A stretch of DNA of 64,000 nt from Rothia aerolata (GTDB lineage Bacteria > Actinomycetota > Actinomycetes > Actinomycetales > Micrococcaceae), in NCBI RefSeq assembly GCF_014635585.1, contig NZ_BMDC01000002.1:186001-250000 (forward strand). Reading direction: 5' to 3'. Shown here piece after piece: positions 17,617-27,279 of this stretch. The notes beneath the pieces are model-generated. The model saw only the letters and a list, made by a program, of their open reading frames with translations, was not told the origin of the DNA and made no database searches. The translations under genes and the position numbers were made by a program. The first letter of the stretch is position 1, and the number at the start of each line of letters is the position of its first letter.

Positions 17617-19008
17617 TTATATTTTCTCCAAATCCACGTCGCGGGTCTCATGGGTGATGGCCATAAAGACAATGGAGAGCACCGCCGCCCCTGCCAGATA
17701 GAGGCCAACAGCGCCCACCCCACCGCGAGAATTAAGCCAGACCGCCACATAGGGGGTCAGCGCAGCGCCCAAGATGGAAGAGACATTGTAGGAAATACCC
17801 GAGGCTGTGTAGCGCACGTTGGTGGGGAAGAGCTCCGGTAGGTAGGCAGACATAGCACCCGAGGTCACGCCCATCAGAGCCATACCGATTGACATGAAGA
17901 TAACGATGCGCACGAGATTGGCATCTGCTCCGGTTCCCACGGCTTCGGGGCTCATAAAGAAACCAAAGGACAATCCAAAAAGTGCAACGATGCTGGTAAG
18001 AACTAATTGGGAGCGCCGCCGGCCGTAGCGGTCTGCCAGCCAGCCGGAAACCGGCACCATGGCAGCGAAGAAGAGGATGGTAATGAGCTGGATAATCAGG
18101 AAGGTGCGGTAGGGGATTGCTAGGCCACCCGCCTCCACTGAGGCAATGCCATAGGAAAGAATCCAGGCAGTCATCAGATAAAAAATCACAAAGGTGGTCA
18201 TCATAATAAAGGTGCCCTGAATCATGGGCCACCAGGCAACCCTAAAGGCCTCAGCCAAGGGTGACTTAACTTTCTTATCTTCTTGAACAGCCGCCCTAAA
18301 GACCGGGGTTTCTTCGAGTTTGAAGCGGACGTAGAGGCCTACGGCCACCATCGCCAGAGAGGCCAGGAAGGGAAGGCGCCAGCCCCAGACCAAGAAGTTA
18401 TGGTTGAGCTCGCCGGCGTGCTGAGTGGAGTCAAAGCCCATGAAAATGGTCAGCAGGAGCATGAAGCCGTTGGCGAGAATAAAGCCGAAGGGAGCGCCGA
18501 GCTGGGGCCACATGGCAGTACGAGCACGCCTATCTTGCTCGGCATATTCGGAGGCGATGAGCACAGCGCCTGACCATTCGCCACCTAAACCTAAGCCCTG
18601 GCAGAATCGCAGGATGGTGAGCATGGCCGGTGCCCACAGACCGATTTGATGATAGGTGGGCAGCAAACCGATGAGGAAGGTTGCCAGACCCATAGTGAGC
18701 AGGGCACCGACCAGGGTCGCCTTGCGACCAATGCTGTCGCCGAAGTGGCCAAAGATGACTGACCCGATCGGCCTTGCAATAAACGCGGCGCTGAAGGTTG
18801 CCATAGAAGCTAGCAGCTTGGCGGTGTCATCGTTGCCGGTAAAGAAGAGGGCAGGGAAAACCGCTATCGCTGCGGTGGCGTAGATGTAAAAGTCATAGAA
18901 CTCGATGGTGGTGCCCACCAGGGAGGCCAGAATGACTCTCGACTTGGGCACCGCGGTGGGGTGAATCTGAGATGGGTCCTTGGTGTTTTCTTGTGCGAGG
19001 CTACTCAA
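17617..19008 (-). CDS. MFS transporter, metabolite:H+ symporter (MHS) family, copy 1
   Basis: 463 residues from the chosen TTG, 12 membrane segments. Family signs: 'GTTIEFYDFYIYATAA' in TM1, 'RPIGSVIFGHFGDSIGRK' (the loop 2-3 signature), 'FCQGLGLGGEWSGAVLI', 'ADRYGRR' in loop 8-9, and 'ELFPTNVRYTASGISYN'. These are typical of the ShiA/ProP/KgtP group, which take up organic acids or osmolytes with protons. A longer frame reaches 19089, but the TTG at 19008 has AAGGA upstream and matches the start of the tandem paralogue. It is preceded by a strong hairpin (19038-19099), so it may be weakly expressed by read-through or have its own promoter. Substrate not deducible. Confidence 0.92.
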   Translation of the reverse strand: MSSLAQENTKDPSQIHPTAVPKSRVILASLVGTTIEFYDFYIYATAAIAVFPALFFTGNDDTAKLLASMATFSAAFIARPIGSVIFGHFGDSIGRKATLVGALLTMGLATFLIGLLPTYHQIGLWAPAMLTILRFCQGLGLGGEWSGAVLIASEYAEQDRRARTAMWPQLGAPFGFILANGFMLLLTIFMGFDSTQHAGELNHNFLVWGWRLPFLASLAMVAVGLYVRFKLEETPVFRAAVQEDKKVKSPLAEAFRVAWWPMIQGTFIMMTTFVIFYLMTAWILSYGIASVEAGGLAIPYRTFLIIQLITILFFAAMVPVSGWLADRYGRRRSQLVLTSIVALFGLSFGFFMSPEAVGTGADANLVRIVIFMSIGMALMGVTSGAMSAYLPELFPTNVRYTASGISYNVSSILGAALTPYVAVWLNSRGGVGAVGLYLAGAAVLSIVFMAITHETRDVDLEKI

Positions 19009-19037
19009 AAGATAGTTCCTTAGCTGGAGAAAGAAAA

Positions 19038-19099
19038 ATAGTTCACTCTGGCTGGTTGTGTGCAAACTTGTCTGCACAGAACCAGCCACAGTGAACTAT
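19038..19099 (-). terminator. 27-bp hairpin between the tandem transporters
   Basis: 19038-19064 pairs with 19073-19099 with two mismatches, 8-base loop. On the minus strand it follows the stop of copy 2 and is followed by TTTTTCTTTC, a convincing intrinsic terminator placed 29 bases before the TTG of copy 1. Confidence 0.85.
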
Positions 19100-19140
19100 C
19101 AAGAAGTTTCATTCGGCGTGGGGCTCAAGCGGAGCTTCCT

Positions 19141-20541
19141 CTACTTGCGGGCCATGGTGTTCAAATCCACGTCGCGGGTCTCATGGGTGATGGCCATGAA
19201 GACGATGGTCAGCACAGCGGCTCCTGCCAGGTAGAAGCCCACGGCTCCCACACCGCCGTGGGCATTGAGCCAGACTGCAGCATAGGGGGTCAGCGCAGCG
19301 CCCAAGATGGAAGAGACATTGTAGGAAATACCCGAGGCTGTATAGCGGACGTTGGTGGGGAAGAGCTCGGGCAGGTAAGCCGACATGGAACCGAAGGTCA
19401 AGCCCATGAGGGTCATGCCGATGGCCATAAAGATTACAATGCGTACAATGTTAGCTTCTGAACCGGTACCTACCGCGTCTGGAGCCATGAAGAAGCCGAA
19501 GGAAAGGCCAAAGAGCACAATGAAACCGGTAATCACCAGCTGGGAGGAACGGCGTCCGTAGCGGTCTGCCAGCCAGCCAGAAACAGGAACCATGGCGGCG
19601 AAGAAGAGGATGGTAATGAGCTGGATAATCAGGAAGGTTCGGTAGGGAATAGCCAGACCCCCTGCTTCTACCTTGGCGATGCCGAAGGAAAGAATCCAGG
19701 CTGTCATCAGGTAGAAGAGCACGTAGGTTGCCAGCATGATGAAGGTGCCCTGAATCATGGGCCACCAGGCGACCTTAAAGGCTTCTGCCAGAGGAGTTTT
19801 AACCTTTTTGTCTTCTTTGACGGCCAGCTTAAAGACCGGGGTTTCTTCCAGTTTGAAGCGGACGTAGAGGCCTACCAGCACCATCACCAGGGAGGCCAGG
19901 AAGGGAAGGCGCCAGCCCCAGACCAAGAAGGCGTGGTCGAATTCTCCGGCATGTTCAGCCGAGTTGAAGCCCATGAAAATGGTCAGCAGGAGCATGAAGC
20001 CGTTGGCGAGAATAAAGCCGAAGGGAGCGCCGAGCTGGGGCCACATGGCGGCGCGGGCCCGCTTGCCGTGGTCGGCGTACTCGGTAGCTAGTAGCGCTGC
20101 ACCTGACCATTCACCGCCCAGGCCGAGGCCCTGGCAGAATCGCAGGATGGTGAGCATAGCGGGTGCCCAGAGGCCAATCTGGTGGTAGGTGGGCAGCAAG
20201 CCAATCAGGAAGGTCGCCAGGCCCATAGTAAGCAGGGCACCGACCAGGGTTGCCTTACGGCCAATGCGGTCGCCGAAGTGACCAAAAATCACCGATCCGA
20301 TGGGGCGGGCCACGAAAGCCGCACCGAAGGTCGCCATAGAAGCCAGTAGCTTGGCGGTGTCATCGTTACCGGTGAAAAAGAGGGCGGGGAAAACAGCTAC
20401 TGCCGCGGTGGCGTAGATGTAGAAGTCGTAGAACTCAATGGTGGTGCCGATGAGCGATGCCAGAATGACTCTCGACTTAGGCACTGTGGTGTGAGGTTTC
20501 CGAGGTGTGGCCTCGGTATTTTCTGCAGCAACGCTACTCAA
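19141..20541 (-). CDS. MFS transporter, metabolite:H+ symporter (MHS) family, copy 2
   Basis: 466 residues, 12 membrane segments, a close paralogue of the gene just downstream: long stretches such as 'ALLTMGLATFLIGLLPTYHQ' and 'NVRYTASGISYNVSSILGAA' are identical, and differences gather in the N-terminus, TM7-8 and around loop 8-9. It carries the same MHS signatures ('RPIGSVIFGHFGDRIGRK', 'GEWSGAALLATEYA'). The TTG start has AAGGAG at good spacing. The pair looks like a tandem duplication; substrate specificity may have split between the copies. Upstream (20542-20653) lies the end of the convergent-to-divergent gap before the carboxylase alpha gene, with no other gene. Confidence 0.92.
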   Translation of the reverse strand: MSSVAAENTEATPRKPHTTVPKSRVILASLIGTTIEFYDFYIYATAAVAVFPALFFTGNDDTAKLLASMATFGAAFVARPIGSVIFGHFGDRIGRKATLVGALLTMGLATFLIGLLPTYHQIGLWAPAMLTILRFCQGLGLGGEWSGAALLATEYADHGKRARAAMWPQLGAPFGFILANGFMLLLTIFMGFNSAEHAGEFDHAFLVWGWRLPFLASLVMVLVGLYVRFKLEETPVFKLAVKEDKKVKTPLAEAFKVAWWPMIQGTFIMLATYVLFYLMTAWILSFGIAKVEAGGLAIPYRTFLIIQLITILFFAAMVPVSGWLADRYGRRSSQLVITGFIVLFGLSFGFFMAPDAVGTGSEANIVRIVIFMAIGMTLMGLTFGSMSAYLPELFPTNVRYTASGISYNVSSILGAALTPYAAVWLNAHGGVGAVGFYLAGAAVLTIVFMAITHETRDVDLNTMARK

Positions 20542-20653
20542 GAGAAAACTCCTTGTGCTGAGTGGAAATCTTTTGTGTGTTTGAGCAAAAGATTAGTGCC
20601 CCACTAGCGCAAGGAGTATTCTTGTATCAAATTTTGAGATTGTTGCTGAAAGC

Positions 20654-22477
20654 CTACTTAATGGTGGCGATCACGGCGCCGGCGGTCACTGTCTCGCCGG
20701 GCTTGAGCTTCAGGCCGGTGACCTTGCCCGCCTTGTGGGCGGTGATGGGCTGTTCCATCTTCATGGCTTCCAGCACCACAATCAAGTCGCCCTCAGCCAC
20801 CTTCGCGCCGTCCTTAACCTCGACCTTCACGATGGTTCCCTGCATGGGGGAGGTGAGGTCGTTGGAATTGGTGGACGCCGCGCCGCGGGCCGAGCGGTCT
20901 TTGCGGGCCTTCTTGGCTGTGGGTTTAGCCGAGGACGACGCGCCGGAGCCGAGGGAGGCGGGAAGAACAACCTCAAGGCGCTTGCCGCCGACTTCCACGA
21001 CGACCTTCTGACGGTCGTCGTCGTCCTCAGTCTCACCAAAGCTACCGTTGTAGGGGGCAATGGTGTTGTTGAATTCGGTCTCAATCCAGCGGGTGTGAAC
21101 GCCAAAGGTACCCTCGGAATCGGGGGCAAAGGCTGGCTCGTCGAGAACGGCGCGGTGGAAGTTAGCCACGGTGGGCATACCTTCAATGACCAGCTCTGAC
21201 AGGGCCCGGCGGGAACGCTCAATAGCTTCTTCGCGGCTGGAGCCGGTCACAATCAACTTGGCGAGCATGGAGTCAAAGGAACCGCCAATAACGTCGCCCT
21301 CAACCACACCTGAATCCCAGCGTACGCCGGGGCCAGACGGTACCCGCAGCTTTTCCACGGTACCGGGGGAGGGCATGAAGGAGCGGCCGGCGTCTTCACC
21401 GTTGATACGGAACTCAAAGGAGTGGCCACGCAATTCGGGGTCGGTGTAGCCCAGCTCTTCGCCGCGGGCCAGACGGAACTGCTCGCGCACCAGGTCGATA
21501 CCCGATACCTCTTCGGAGACGGGATGCTCCACCTGCAGGCGGGTGTTGACCTCGAGGAAGGAAATGGTGCCGTCGGTACCCACCAGGAACTCGCAAGTGC
21601 CAGCGCCGGTGTAGCCAGCTTCTTTAAGAATTGCCTTAGAAGATTCGTAGAGGCGTTCGGTCTGCTCGTCGGTGAGGAAAGGAGCGGGAGCTTCTTCTAC
21701 CAGTTTCTGGTTGCGGCGCTGCAGGGAGCAGTCGCGAGTGGAGACCACGACGACGTTGCCGTGGGCGTCTGCCAGGCACTGGGTTTCCACGTGGCGGGGG
21801 GAGTCGAGGAAGCGCTCGATAAAGCACTCGCCGCGACCAAAAGCGGCGGTGGCTTCGCGCACCGCGGAGTCGTAGAGCTCGGCAATCTTCTCGCGCTCGC
21901 GCACCACCTTAATGCCGCGGCCACCGCCACCGAAGGCTGCCTTAATAGCAATGGGCAGGCCGTGCTCGTCGGCAAAAGCCTCTACCTCGGCGGCTGAAGA
22001 GACGGGATCTTTGGTGCCGGGCACCTGGGGTGCGCCCACTTTCTCAGCGATGTGGCGGGCGGCCACCTTATCTCCCAGGGTCGAAATTGACTCGGGGGAG
22101 GGGCCAATCCAGGTAAGGCCGGCGTCAATGACCTTCTGCGCGAACTCGGCGTTTTCGGAGAGGAAACCGTAGCCGGGATGAACCGAGTCTGCACCGGAGC
22201 GTTGCGCGACGTCGAGGAGCTTATCCATCACCAGGTAGGAATCTGAGGCGGTGGCGCCGCCCAGCGAAAAGGCTTCGTCGGCAAGGCGCACGTGCAGGGC
22301 ATCGCGGTCTGGTTCAGCGTAGACAGCCACGGTGGAGATACCTTCATCTTGGGCTGCTCGAATCACGCGAACCGCGATTTCACCGCGGTTGGCAATGAGA
22401 ATCTTGGAGACGGGGCCGGTATGGCGCCCCTCAACGGGGATAAATTCGCGACTTAATCGCTCAGTATTTTTGGTCAA
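20654..22477 (-). CDS. Acyl-CoA carboxylase alpha subunit (biotin carboxylase + BCCP)
   Basis: 607 residues. Biotin carboxylase part from about residue 24 ('[19 protein letters not shown]'), with ATP-grasp motifs '[12 protein letters not shown]', '[18 protein letters not shown]' and '[16 protein letters not shown]', ending near 460. A linker rich in Ala/Ser/Lys follows, then a biotin carboxyl carrier domain in the last 75 residues with the biotinylation site 'EAMKMEQ' (Lys about 573). It carboxylates biotin for an acetyl/propionyl-CoA carboxylase, the AccA3 type of Actinobacteria. The beta and epsilon genes (30455, 30150) and birA (32639) lie 8-12 kb away. TTG start with AAGGAG at ideal spacing. 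Downstream of maf on the same strand. Confidence 0.96.
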   Translation of the reverse strand: MTKNTERLSREFIPVEGRHTGPVSKILIANRGEIAVRVIRAAQDEGISTVAVYAEPDRDALHVRLADEAFSLGGATASDSYLVMDKLLDVAQRSGADSVHPGYGFLSENAEFAQKVIDAGLTWIGPSPESISTLGDKVAARHIAEKVGAPQVPGTKDPVSSAAEVEAFADEHGLPIAIKAAFGGGGRGIKVVREREKIAELYDSAVREATAAFGRGECFIERFLDSPRHVETQCLADAHGNVVVVSTRDCSLQRRNQKLVEEAPAPFLTDEQTERLYESSKAILKEAGYTGAGTCEFLVGTDGTISFLEVNTRLQVEHPVSEEVSGIDLVREQFRLARGEELGYTDPELRGHSFEFRINGEDAGRSFMPSPGTVEKLRVPSGPGVRWDSGVVEGDVIGGSFDSMLAKLIVTGSSREEAIERSRRALSELVIEGMPTVANFHRAVLDEPAFAPDSEGTFGVHTRWIETEFNNTIAPYNGSFGETEDDDDRQKVVVEVGGKRLEVVLPASLGSGASSSAKPTAKKARKDRSARGAASTNSNDLTSPMQGTIVKVEVKDGAKVAEGDLIVVLEAMKMEQPITAHKAGKVTGLKLKPGETVTAGAVIATIK

Positions 22478-22551
22478 TGAAAAGCTCCTTTATATCCTTC
22501 ACGAGTTTACCGATAGTTTGAGGCAGATGTGTTTGAAATTTAGTGAGGTTT

Positions 22552-23178
22552 TCACCAAAAGTTGGTAATTGACTGCCCCAGCTGGTGCATCATGCTGCGC
22601 AGAGCGTTGAGGGAAAGCCCCACCACGGTGTGGAACTCTCCTTCGATTCCCTTAATAAAGGGCGCCCCAAAACCGTCAATGGTAAAGGAACCCGCCACCC
22701 ACAGGGGCTCTTCGGTGGCAAGGTAGGCTTCGATTTCCTCGTCGGAAAGCCGGTCAAAATGTACGATGGCGGTGCGTAGTTCAGAGGCCTCTTTGCCGGT
22801 GGCAGTATCAATGAGCCAGTGGCCGGTGTGTAGCTGCCCCGACTGCCCACTCATGGCGGTAATACGCTGCCGGGCTTTCTCCACGGTGTGGGGTTTTCCA
22901 TAGGCCCCACCGTCAAATTCAAAGACCGAATCGCACCCGAGAACCAGCGCATCGGCGGCCTCAACCCGGGCAGCGACGTCCTGCGCCTTCGCCTGGGCCA
23001 GCAGCTGGGCGGTCTGCGCCGGGGTGATTTCGCCCAGCCCCGCCGCAAAGGCCTTCTCCTGGGCCTGGGCCAGCACCGCGTCTTCGTCGACATCTGACAC
23101 CAGAACCTGAAAGTCCACCCCCGAATCGGTGAGCAGTTTTTGCCGGGCGGGCGAAGACGAGGCGAGGATAAGTTTCAT
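22552..23178 (-). CDS. maf: Maf family nucleotide pyrophosphatase
   Basis: 208 residues from the chosen ATG. Maf proteins hydrolyse non-canonical or specific nucleoside triphosphates to monophosphates and have been linked to septum control. Signature 'LILASSSPARQKLL' at the N-terminus, 'LGCDSVFEFDGGAYGKPH' with the catalytic Asp, 'HFDRLSDEEIEAYLATEEPL' and 'GSFTIDGFGAPFIKGIEG' near the end. A longer frame reaches 23247, but the family signature begins at the ATG at 23178. An internal Ala/Gln-rich helical insert (about residues 45-75) is longer than in most Maf proteins. It is followed on the same strand by the carboxylase alpha gene, a pairing seen in other Actinobacteria. Confidence 0.93.
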   Translation of the reverse strand: MKLILASSSPARQKLLTDSGVDFQVLVSDVDEDAVLAQAQEKAFAAGLGEITPAQTAQLLAQAKAQDVAARVEAADALVLGCDSVFEFDGGAYGKPHTVEKARQRITAMSGQSGQLHTGHWLIDTATGKEASELRTAIVHFDRLSDEEIEAYLATEEPLWVAGSFTIDGFGAPFIKGIEGEFHTVVGLSLNALRSMMHQLGQSITNFW

Positions 23179-23302
23179 CAGAGCCGGGGCACCTTTCATC
23201 GGTGGGAGCCTAGTTAATATTTGAGACAGAACTTCACTGTGCCACATTTTCTCCCTACAGTTTAAATCTCATGAATGACTTACAGCACAGTTAAGAGGCG
23301 TT

Positions 23303-25654
23303 ATGACTGACCACCACAATCTTATCTCTGAGACCGATGAATTTTCCCGGCTGGTTTCTGACCTACAGATTGCCCCTGAACTGAGCGTGGTTTTCAGGGC
23401 CTACTCCCGTTACCTGCTCCAGCTGGGAGTTCCCGCCGAAGCCGCTACGGTCAGCCGGTATTTGCGGGATTTTCCGGAGATTACCGGCGATTTCGTGGAG
23501 TTCTTTGAACTGGGCTTTGACCCCGCGCGGCAGCTGGGTCAGTCGGAGCGGGTATCTGCCCGCGATACCCTGCAGGCAGGGCTGAGCCGCCGTATTGAGA
23601 AGGTGCAGGACGACGCCGCTGCCGCTTTCTTCTCGGCGCTACTTGAGGTGCAGGCGGCTACGGTACGCACGAATTTTTACCAGAAGAAGCCCACCCTGGC
23701 GCTGAAGATGAGCACCCAGAAGATTACTCGGGCTCCCCAGCCCCGCCCCCTGTGGGAGATTTGGGTTTACTCGCCCAAGGTTGAGGGAACCCACCTGCGC
23801 TTTGGAATGGTCTCCCGGGGCGGCCTGCGTTGGTCTGATAGGCCGGAGGATTTCCGCACCGAGATTCTGGGCCTGGTCAAGGCCCAGCGGGTTAAGAACG
23901 CGGTAATCATTCCCAACGGTTCGAAGGGTGGTTTTGTGCCCAAGGGTCTGCCCGACCGTGATCGGGAGAAGGAACTGTATTCTCAGATGGGCGTTGAAGC
24001 CTACAAGCTCTTTATTGGTTCCCTACTCGATGTCACCGATAATCTGCAGAACTCGGGCGGTGAGCGGAAGATTAAGAGCCCCGAAAACGTGGTGGCCCTG
24101 GACGGGCCCGACCACTACCTGGTGGTTGCCGCCGATAAGGGAACAGCTACCTTCTCGGATACAGCCAATACCCTCTCGACCTCCCGCGGTTTCTGGCTGG
24201 GAGATGCCTTTGCTTCTGGCGGCTCTGTGGGCTTTGACCACAAGGACATGGGCATTACCGCCCGCGGTGCCTGGGAGTCGGTCAAGCGCCACTTTGCCTC
24301 GCTACAGCACGATAGTCAGAGCGAAGATTTCACCATGGTGGGCGTGGGTGGTATGGCCGGTGACGTCTTTGGTAACGGTGCCCTGCTCTCCGAGCATATC
24401 CGCCTGATTGCCGCCTTTGATTCGCGGCATATCTTCATCGACCCGCAGCCCGATGCTGCTAGCTCCTATCGCGAGAGGCAGCGCCTCTTTAATCTGCTCC
24501 GGGCCTACTGGACCGACTATAACCCCGAGCTCATTTCAGCCGGTGGCGGGGTCTTTAGCCGCTCTGCTGATTCGATTCCGGTCGCCGAGCCCGTGCGTGA
24601 AGCCCTGGGGCTTGCCCCCGAGGTTGAAGAGCTGACTCCCAGCGAGCTCATTCGCGCTATTGTTGCCGCACCGGTGGATCTTTTCTACACCGGTGGCACC
24701 GGCACCTATGTGCGCGCCAGTGATGAAACCGATGAGCAGGTGGGCGATAGCGATAACGATTCCATGCGCATCACCGCCAGCCAGCTGCGGGCAAAGGTGG
24801 TTGCCGAGGGCGGTAACCTGGGACTAACCCAGCGCGCCCGCATTGAGGCCGCCCGCCGCGGCGTTCTGATCAACACCGACGCCCTCGATAATTCTGCCGG
24901 TGTTGAGACCTCTGATCACGAGGTCAACCTCAAGATTCTCATTGACCAGCTTATTGCCGCCGGTGAACTCGATGAAAGCCAGCGGGCACCCCTGATTGAA
25001 AGCCTGGTGGATGAAGTGGGGCGGCAGGTGCTCGAATCCAATATCAACCAGAACGTGCTGCTCCAGGCCGAGCGCCTGGGCGCGGGGCGGGCCCAGAGCA
25101 GCGCCGTCGAGCTACTCGACTTCCTCGAAGAGCGGGCGGGGCTGGACCGGCAGGTGGAGTTCCTGCCCACCACTGATGAGCTGGACGAGCGCCGCGAAGC
25201 AGGGGAGGGGGTGACCAGCCCCGAGCTGGCCGTGGTGCTGGCCTATACCAAGATCTGGCTCACCGGTGAGCTCCTTGACGCCAAGCTGGGCCGGAATCGC
25301 GACTTTTCCTTCGCCCTGGATCAGTACTTCCCCGCAGAAATCACCGAGCGCTACGGCCGGTACTTCTGGCAGCACCCCCTGCGCGAGCAGATTATTGCAA
25401 CGCGGGTAGCCAACGAAGTAATCGATACAGCGGGTATCGCCTTTGTACTGGAAGCCATGAAGAAGCACGGCGTCTCGGCGGTAGAGGTTGTTCGAGCCTT
25501 CTACCGTGCCCGGGCAGAAGAGGGGCTGGCGCAGAAAGCCCAGCAGCTACGATCGCTGGCTCCGACCACCGCTTTAGAGCAGTGGATCAAGCAGGCCCGG
25601 GAACTCTTCCGCCTGACCGAAGAGTCCACCGACCGAATTCTGGCAAGTCGCTAG
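23303..25654 (+). CDS. Compact NAD-specific glutamate dehydrogenase
   Basis: 783 residues. The catalytic region of the large NAD-dependent glutamate dehydrogenases (oxidative deamination of glutamate to 2-oxoglutarate) is clear: 'PLWEIWVYSPKVEGTHLRFG', 'SRGGLRWSDRPEDFRTE', 'GLVKAQRVKNAVIIPNGSKGGF', 'GVGGMAGDVFGNGALLS', 'LISAGGGVFSRSA', 'VVAEGGNLGLTQRARIE' and 'DNSAGVETSDHEVN'. Usual members of this family are about 1000 to 1600 residues. Here the regulatory N-terminal region (several hundred residues) and part of the C-terminal helical tail are missing. The ATG is preceded by AAGAGGCG and the region upstream is maf on the other strand, so the missing part is not nearby. The frame is intact, so it is a short form rather than a pseudogene. 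Confidence 0.9.
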   Translation: MTDHHNLISETDEFSRLVSDLQIAPELSVVFRAYSRYLLQLGVPAEAATVSRYLRDFPEITGDFVEFFELGFDPARQLGQSERVSARDTLQAGLSRRIEKVQDDAAAAFFSALLEVQAATVRTNFYQKKPTLALKMSTQKITRAPQPRPLWEIWVYSPKVEGTHLRFGMVSRGGLRWSDRPEDFRTEILGLVKAQRVKNAVIIPNGSKGGFVPKGLPDRDREKELYSQMGVEAYKLFIGSLLDVTDNLQNSGGERKIKSPENVVALDGPDHYLVVAADKGTATFSDTANTLSTSRGFWLGDAFASGGSVGFDHKDMGITARGAWESVKRHFASLQHDSQSEDFTMVGVGGMAGDVFGNGALLSEHIRLIAAFDSRHIFIDPQPDAASSYRERQRLFNLLRAYWTDYNPELISAGGGVFSRSADSIPVAEPVREALGLAPEVEELTPSELIRAIVAAPVDLFYTGGTGTYVRASDETDEQVGDSDNDSMRITASQLRAKVVAEGGNLGLTQRARIEAARRGVLINTDALDNSAGVETSDHEVNLKILIDQLIAAGELDESQRAPLIESLVDEVGRQVLESNINQNVLLQAERLGAGRAQSSAVELLDFLEERAGLDRQVEFLPTTDELDERREAGEGVTSPELAVVLAYTKIWLTGELLDAKLGRNRDFSFALDQYFPAEITERYGRYFWQHPLREQIIATRVANEVIDTAGIAFVLEAMKKHGVSAVEVVRAFYRARAEEGLAQKAQQLRSLAPTTALEQWIKQARELFRLTEESTDRILASR

Positions 25655-25670
25655 GGCAGCTCTCAGAAGC

Positions 25671-25705
25671 AGGTGCAGGCGGGGATTCATACCCCGCCTG
25701 CACCT
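25671..25705 (+). terminator. Hairpin after the glutamate dehydrogenase gene
   Basis: Perfect 14-bp GC-rich stem (25671-25684 with 25692-25705, 7-base loop), 16 bases after the stop. The following sequence is only moderately T-rich. Confidence 0.7.
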
Positions 25706-25849
25706 CACCTGTATCCCCTCCAAAGTAGCGAGACGCTCGTCATAGGGGAGCTCAAAAGCCCTGATTTTCAGCGGCTGCCAATTTTTGCGTGCGTAACATT
25801 AGTAAATACTCTCTCGCTGTGCTAAAGAAATAGGCGTACTCTCGATTGC

Positions 25850-27238
25850 ATGTCTACTACACGCACATCTCGTCTACCGGGTTGGATGACAAAATTCGGT
25901 AACCAAATTATCTTTGCCCTGATAGCCGGTGTTCTCTTGGGCCTGCTCGCTACTCAGATGGGTGGCGACCCCGAGGAGAGCCCCAACTGGCTCATGACCA
26001 CTCTCGATACCATCGGTTCCAGCTACGTGACCCTGCTCAAGGCAGCGGTGGTGCCGCTGGTATTCACCGCGGTGGTGAGCTCCATTTCTAACCTCTCCCA
26101 GGTCTCTAATGCCGCCCGCCTGGCAACCAAGACCCTGATCTGGTTCGGTATCACCGCCTTCTTCTCGGTGATTGTGGGTATCGTGCTGGGTCTGGTGGTT
26201 CAGCCCGGCGCCAACACCAATCTGGCAACCCCCGAGACTTACTCGGGTACCGAGGGTAGCTGGCTGGCCTTCCTGCAGGGCCTGATTCCCGTCAACTTCT
26301 TGGGTCTGGGCGTTTCTGCCAAGATGGCTGAGGACGGCGGTGTGTCGGCTTCGGCCTCCTTCAATGTGCTCCAGGTGCTGGTGGTCTCCGGTGCCATTGG
26401 CATTGCTGCGCTCAAGGTGGGCGAGGCCGCTAAGCCCTTCATCGCCGTGGTCAATTCCGCCCTGGCTATTATTCAGAAGGTTCTTTGGTGGATTATCCGC
26501 CTGGCCCCCCTGGGTACCGTGGGCCTGATTGGTCGCGCCGTTTACTCCTACGGCTGGACTTCCATGGGAGCCCTGCTCAAGTTTGTGATTACCCTCTACG
26601 TGGGTCTGTTCATCGTTATGTTCGTGATCTACCCGATTGTTGCAAAGACCTCGGGCCTGTCGGTCAAGCAGTTCTTCAACGGGGTCTGGCCTGCCACTCA
26701 GCTGGGCTTTGTCTCCCGCTCATCCATGGGTACCATGCCCGTGACCCAGGCGGTCGCCGAGCGTAACTTTGGTGTTCCCCGCTCCTACGCCTCCTTTGCG
26801 GTTCCGCTGGGAGCAACCACCAAGATGGACGGCTGCGCCGCAGTTTACCCCGCCCTGGCGGCCCTCTTCGTGGCCCAGTTCTACGGCGTGGACCTGAACT
26901 TCACCCACTACCTGCTCATCATCATGGTGTCGGTGCTGGGTTCGGCGGCAACCGCCGGAACTACCGGGGCCACCGTGATGCTGACCCTGACCCTCTCCAC
27001 TCTGGGACTGCCCCTGGACGGCGTGGGCCTGCTACTGGCCATTGACCCCATCATCGATATGGGCCGCACCGCCCTGAATGTTTCGGGCCAGGCCCTGGTG
27101 GCGGCTATCGTGGCTAAGCGCGAGGGCATTCTTGATGAAACTGCCTACAACGCAGCCCGCACCGACAATGGCTTTGTGCCTGAAACCCGCAGTGCTGAAA
27201 ACCACTCCAGCCTGAGGGCGCCGGTCAACCTCCCTTAA
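25850..27238 (+). CDS. Dicarboxylate/glutamate:cation symporter (DAACS family)
   Basis: 462 residues, about eight membrane segments plus two re-entrant hairpins. Family motifs: 'SSMGTMPVTQAVAERNFGVP' (HP1 serine-rich loop), 'ATTKMDGCAAVYPALAALFVAQF' (NMDG-type substrate and sodium site in TM7), 'AGTTGATVMLTLTLSTLGLP' (HP2), and 'AIDPIIDMGRTALNVSGQAL' (TM8 with the D and N/R residues that bind the amino and carboxyl groups). It imports glutamate, aspartate or C4-dicarboxylates with protons or sodium. The glutamate dehydrogenase gene lies just upstream on the same strand, which favours glutamate, but a terminator and 200 bases separate them. RBS weak. Confidence 0.93.
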   Translation: MSTTRTSRLPGWMTKFGNQIIFALIAGVLLGLLATQMGGDPEESPNWLMTTLDTIGSSYVTLLKAAVVPLVFTAVVSSISNLSQVSNAARLATKTLIWFGITAFFSVIVGIVLGLVVQPGANTNLATPETYSGTEGSWLAFLQGLIPVNFLGLGVSAKMAEDGGVSASASFNVLQVLVVSGAIGIAALKVGEAAKPFIAVVNSALAIIQKVLWWIIRLAPLGTVGLIGRAVYSYGWTSMGALLKFVITLYVGLFIVMFVIYPIVAKTSGLSVKQFFNGVWPATQLGFVSRSSMGTMPVTQAVAERNFGVPRSYASFAVPLGATTKMDGCAAVYPALAALFVAQFYGVDLNFTHYLLIIMVSVLGSAATAGTTGATVMLTLTLSTLGLPLDGVGLLLAIDPIIDMGRTALNVSGQALVAAIVAKREGILDETAYNAARTDNGFVPETRSAENHSSLRAPVNLP

Positions 27239-27279
27239 ACGCCAGCCCCGATGCCAGTTGACTGGCGCCCTCAGGCTGG
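27207..27279 (+). repeat. 23-bp hairpin spanning the symporter stop codon
   Basis: 27207-27229, inside the last codons of the symporter, pairs with 27257-27279 with one mismatch; the stop codon lies in the loop. Not followed by a T tract. Confidence 0.7.

Noticed and set aside
17617-20541. Possible mobile element around the tandem transporters
   Set aside because: No transposase or target-site duplication; simple tandem duplication explains it.
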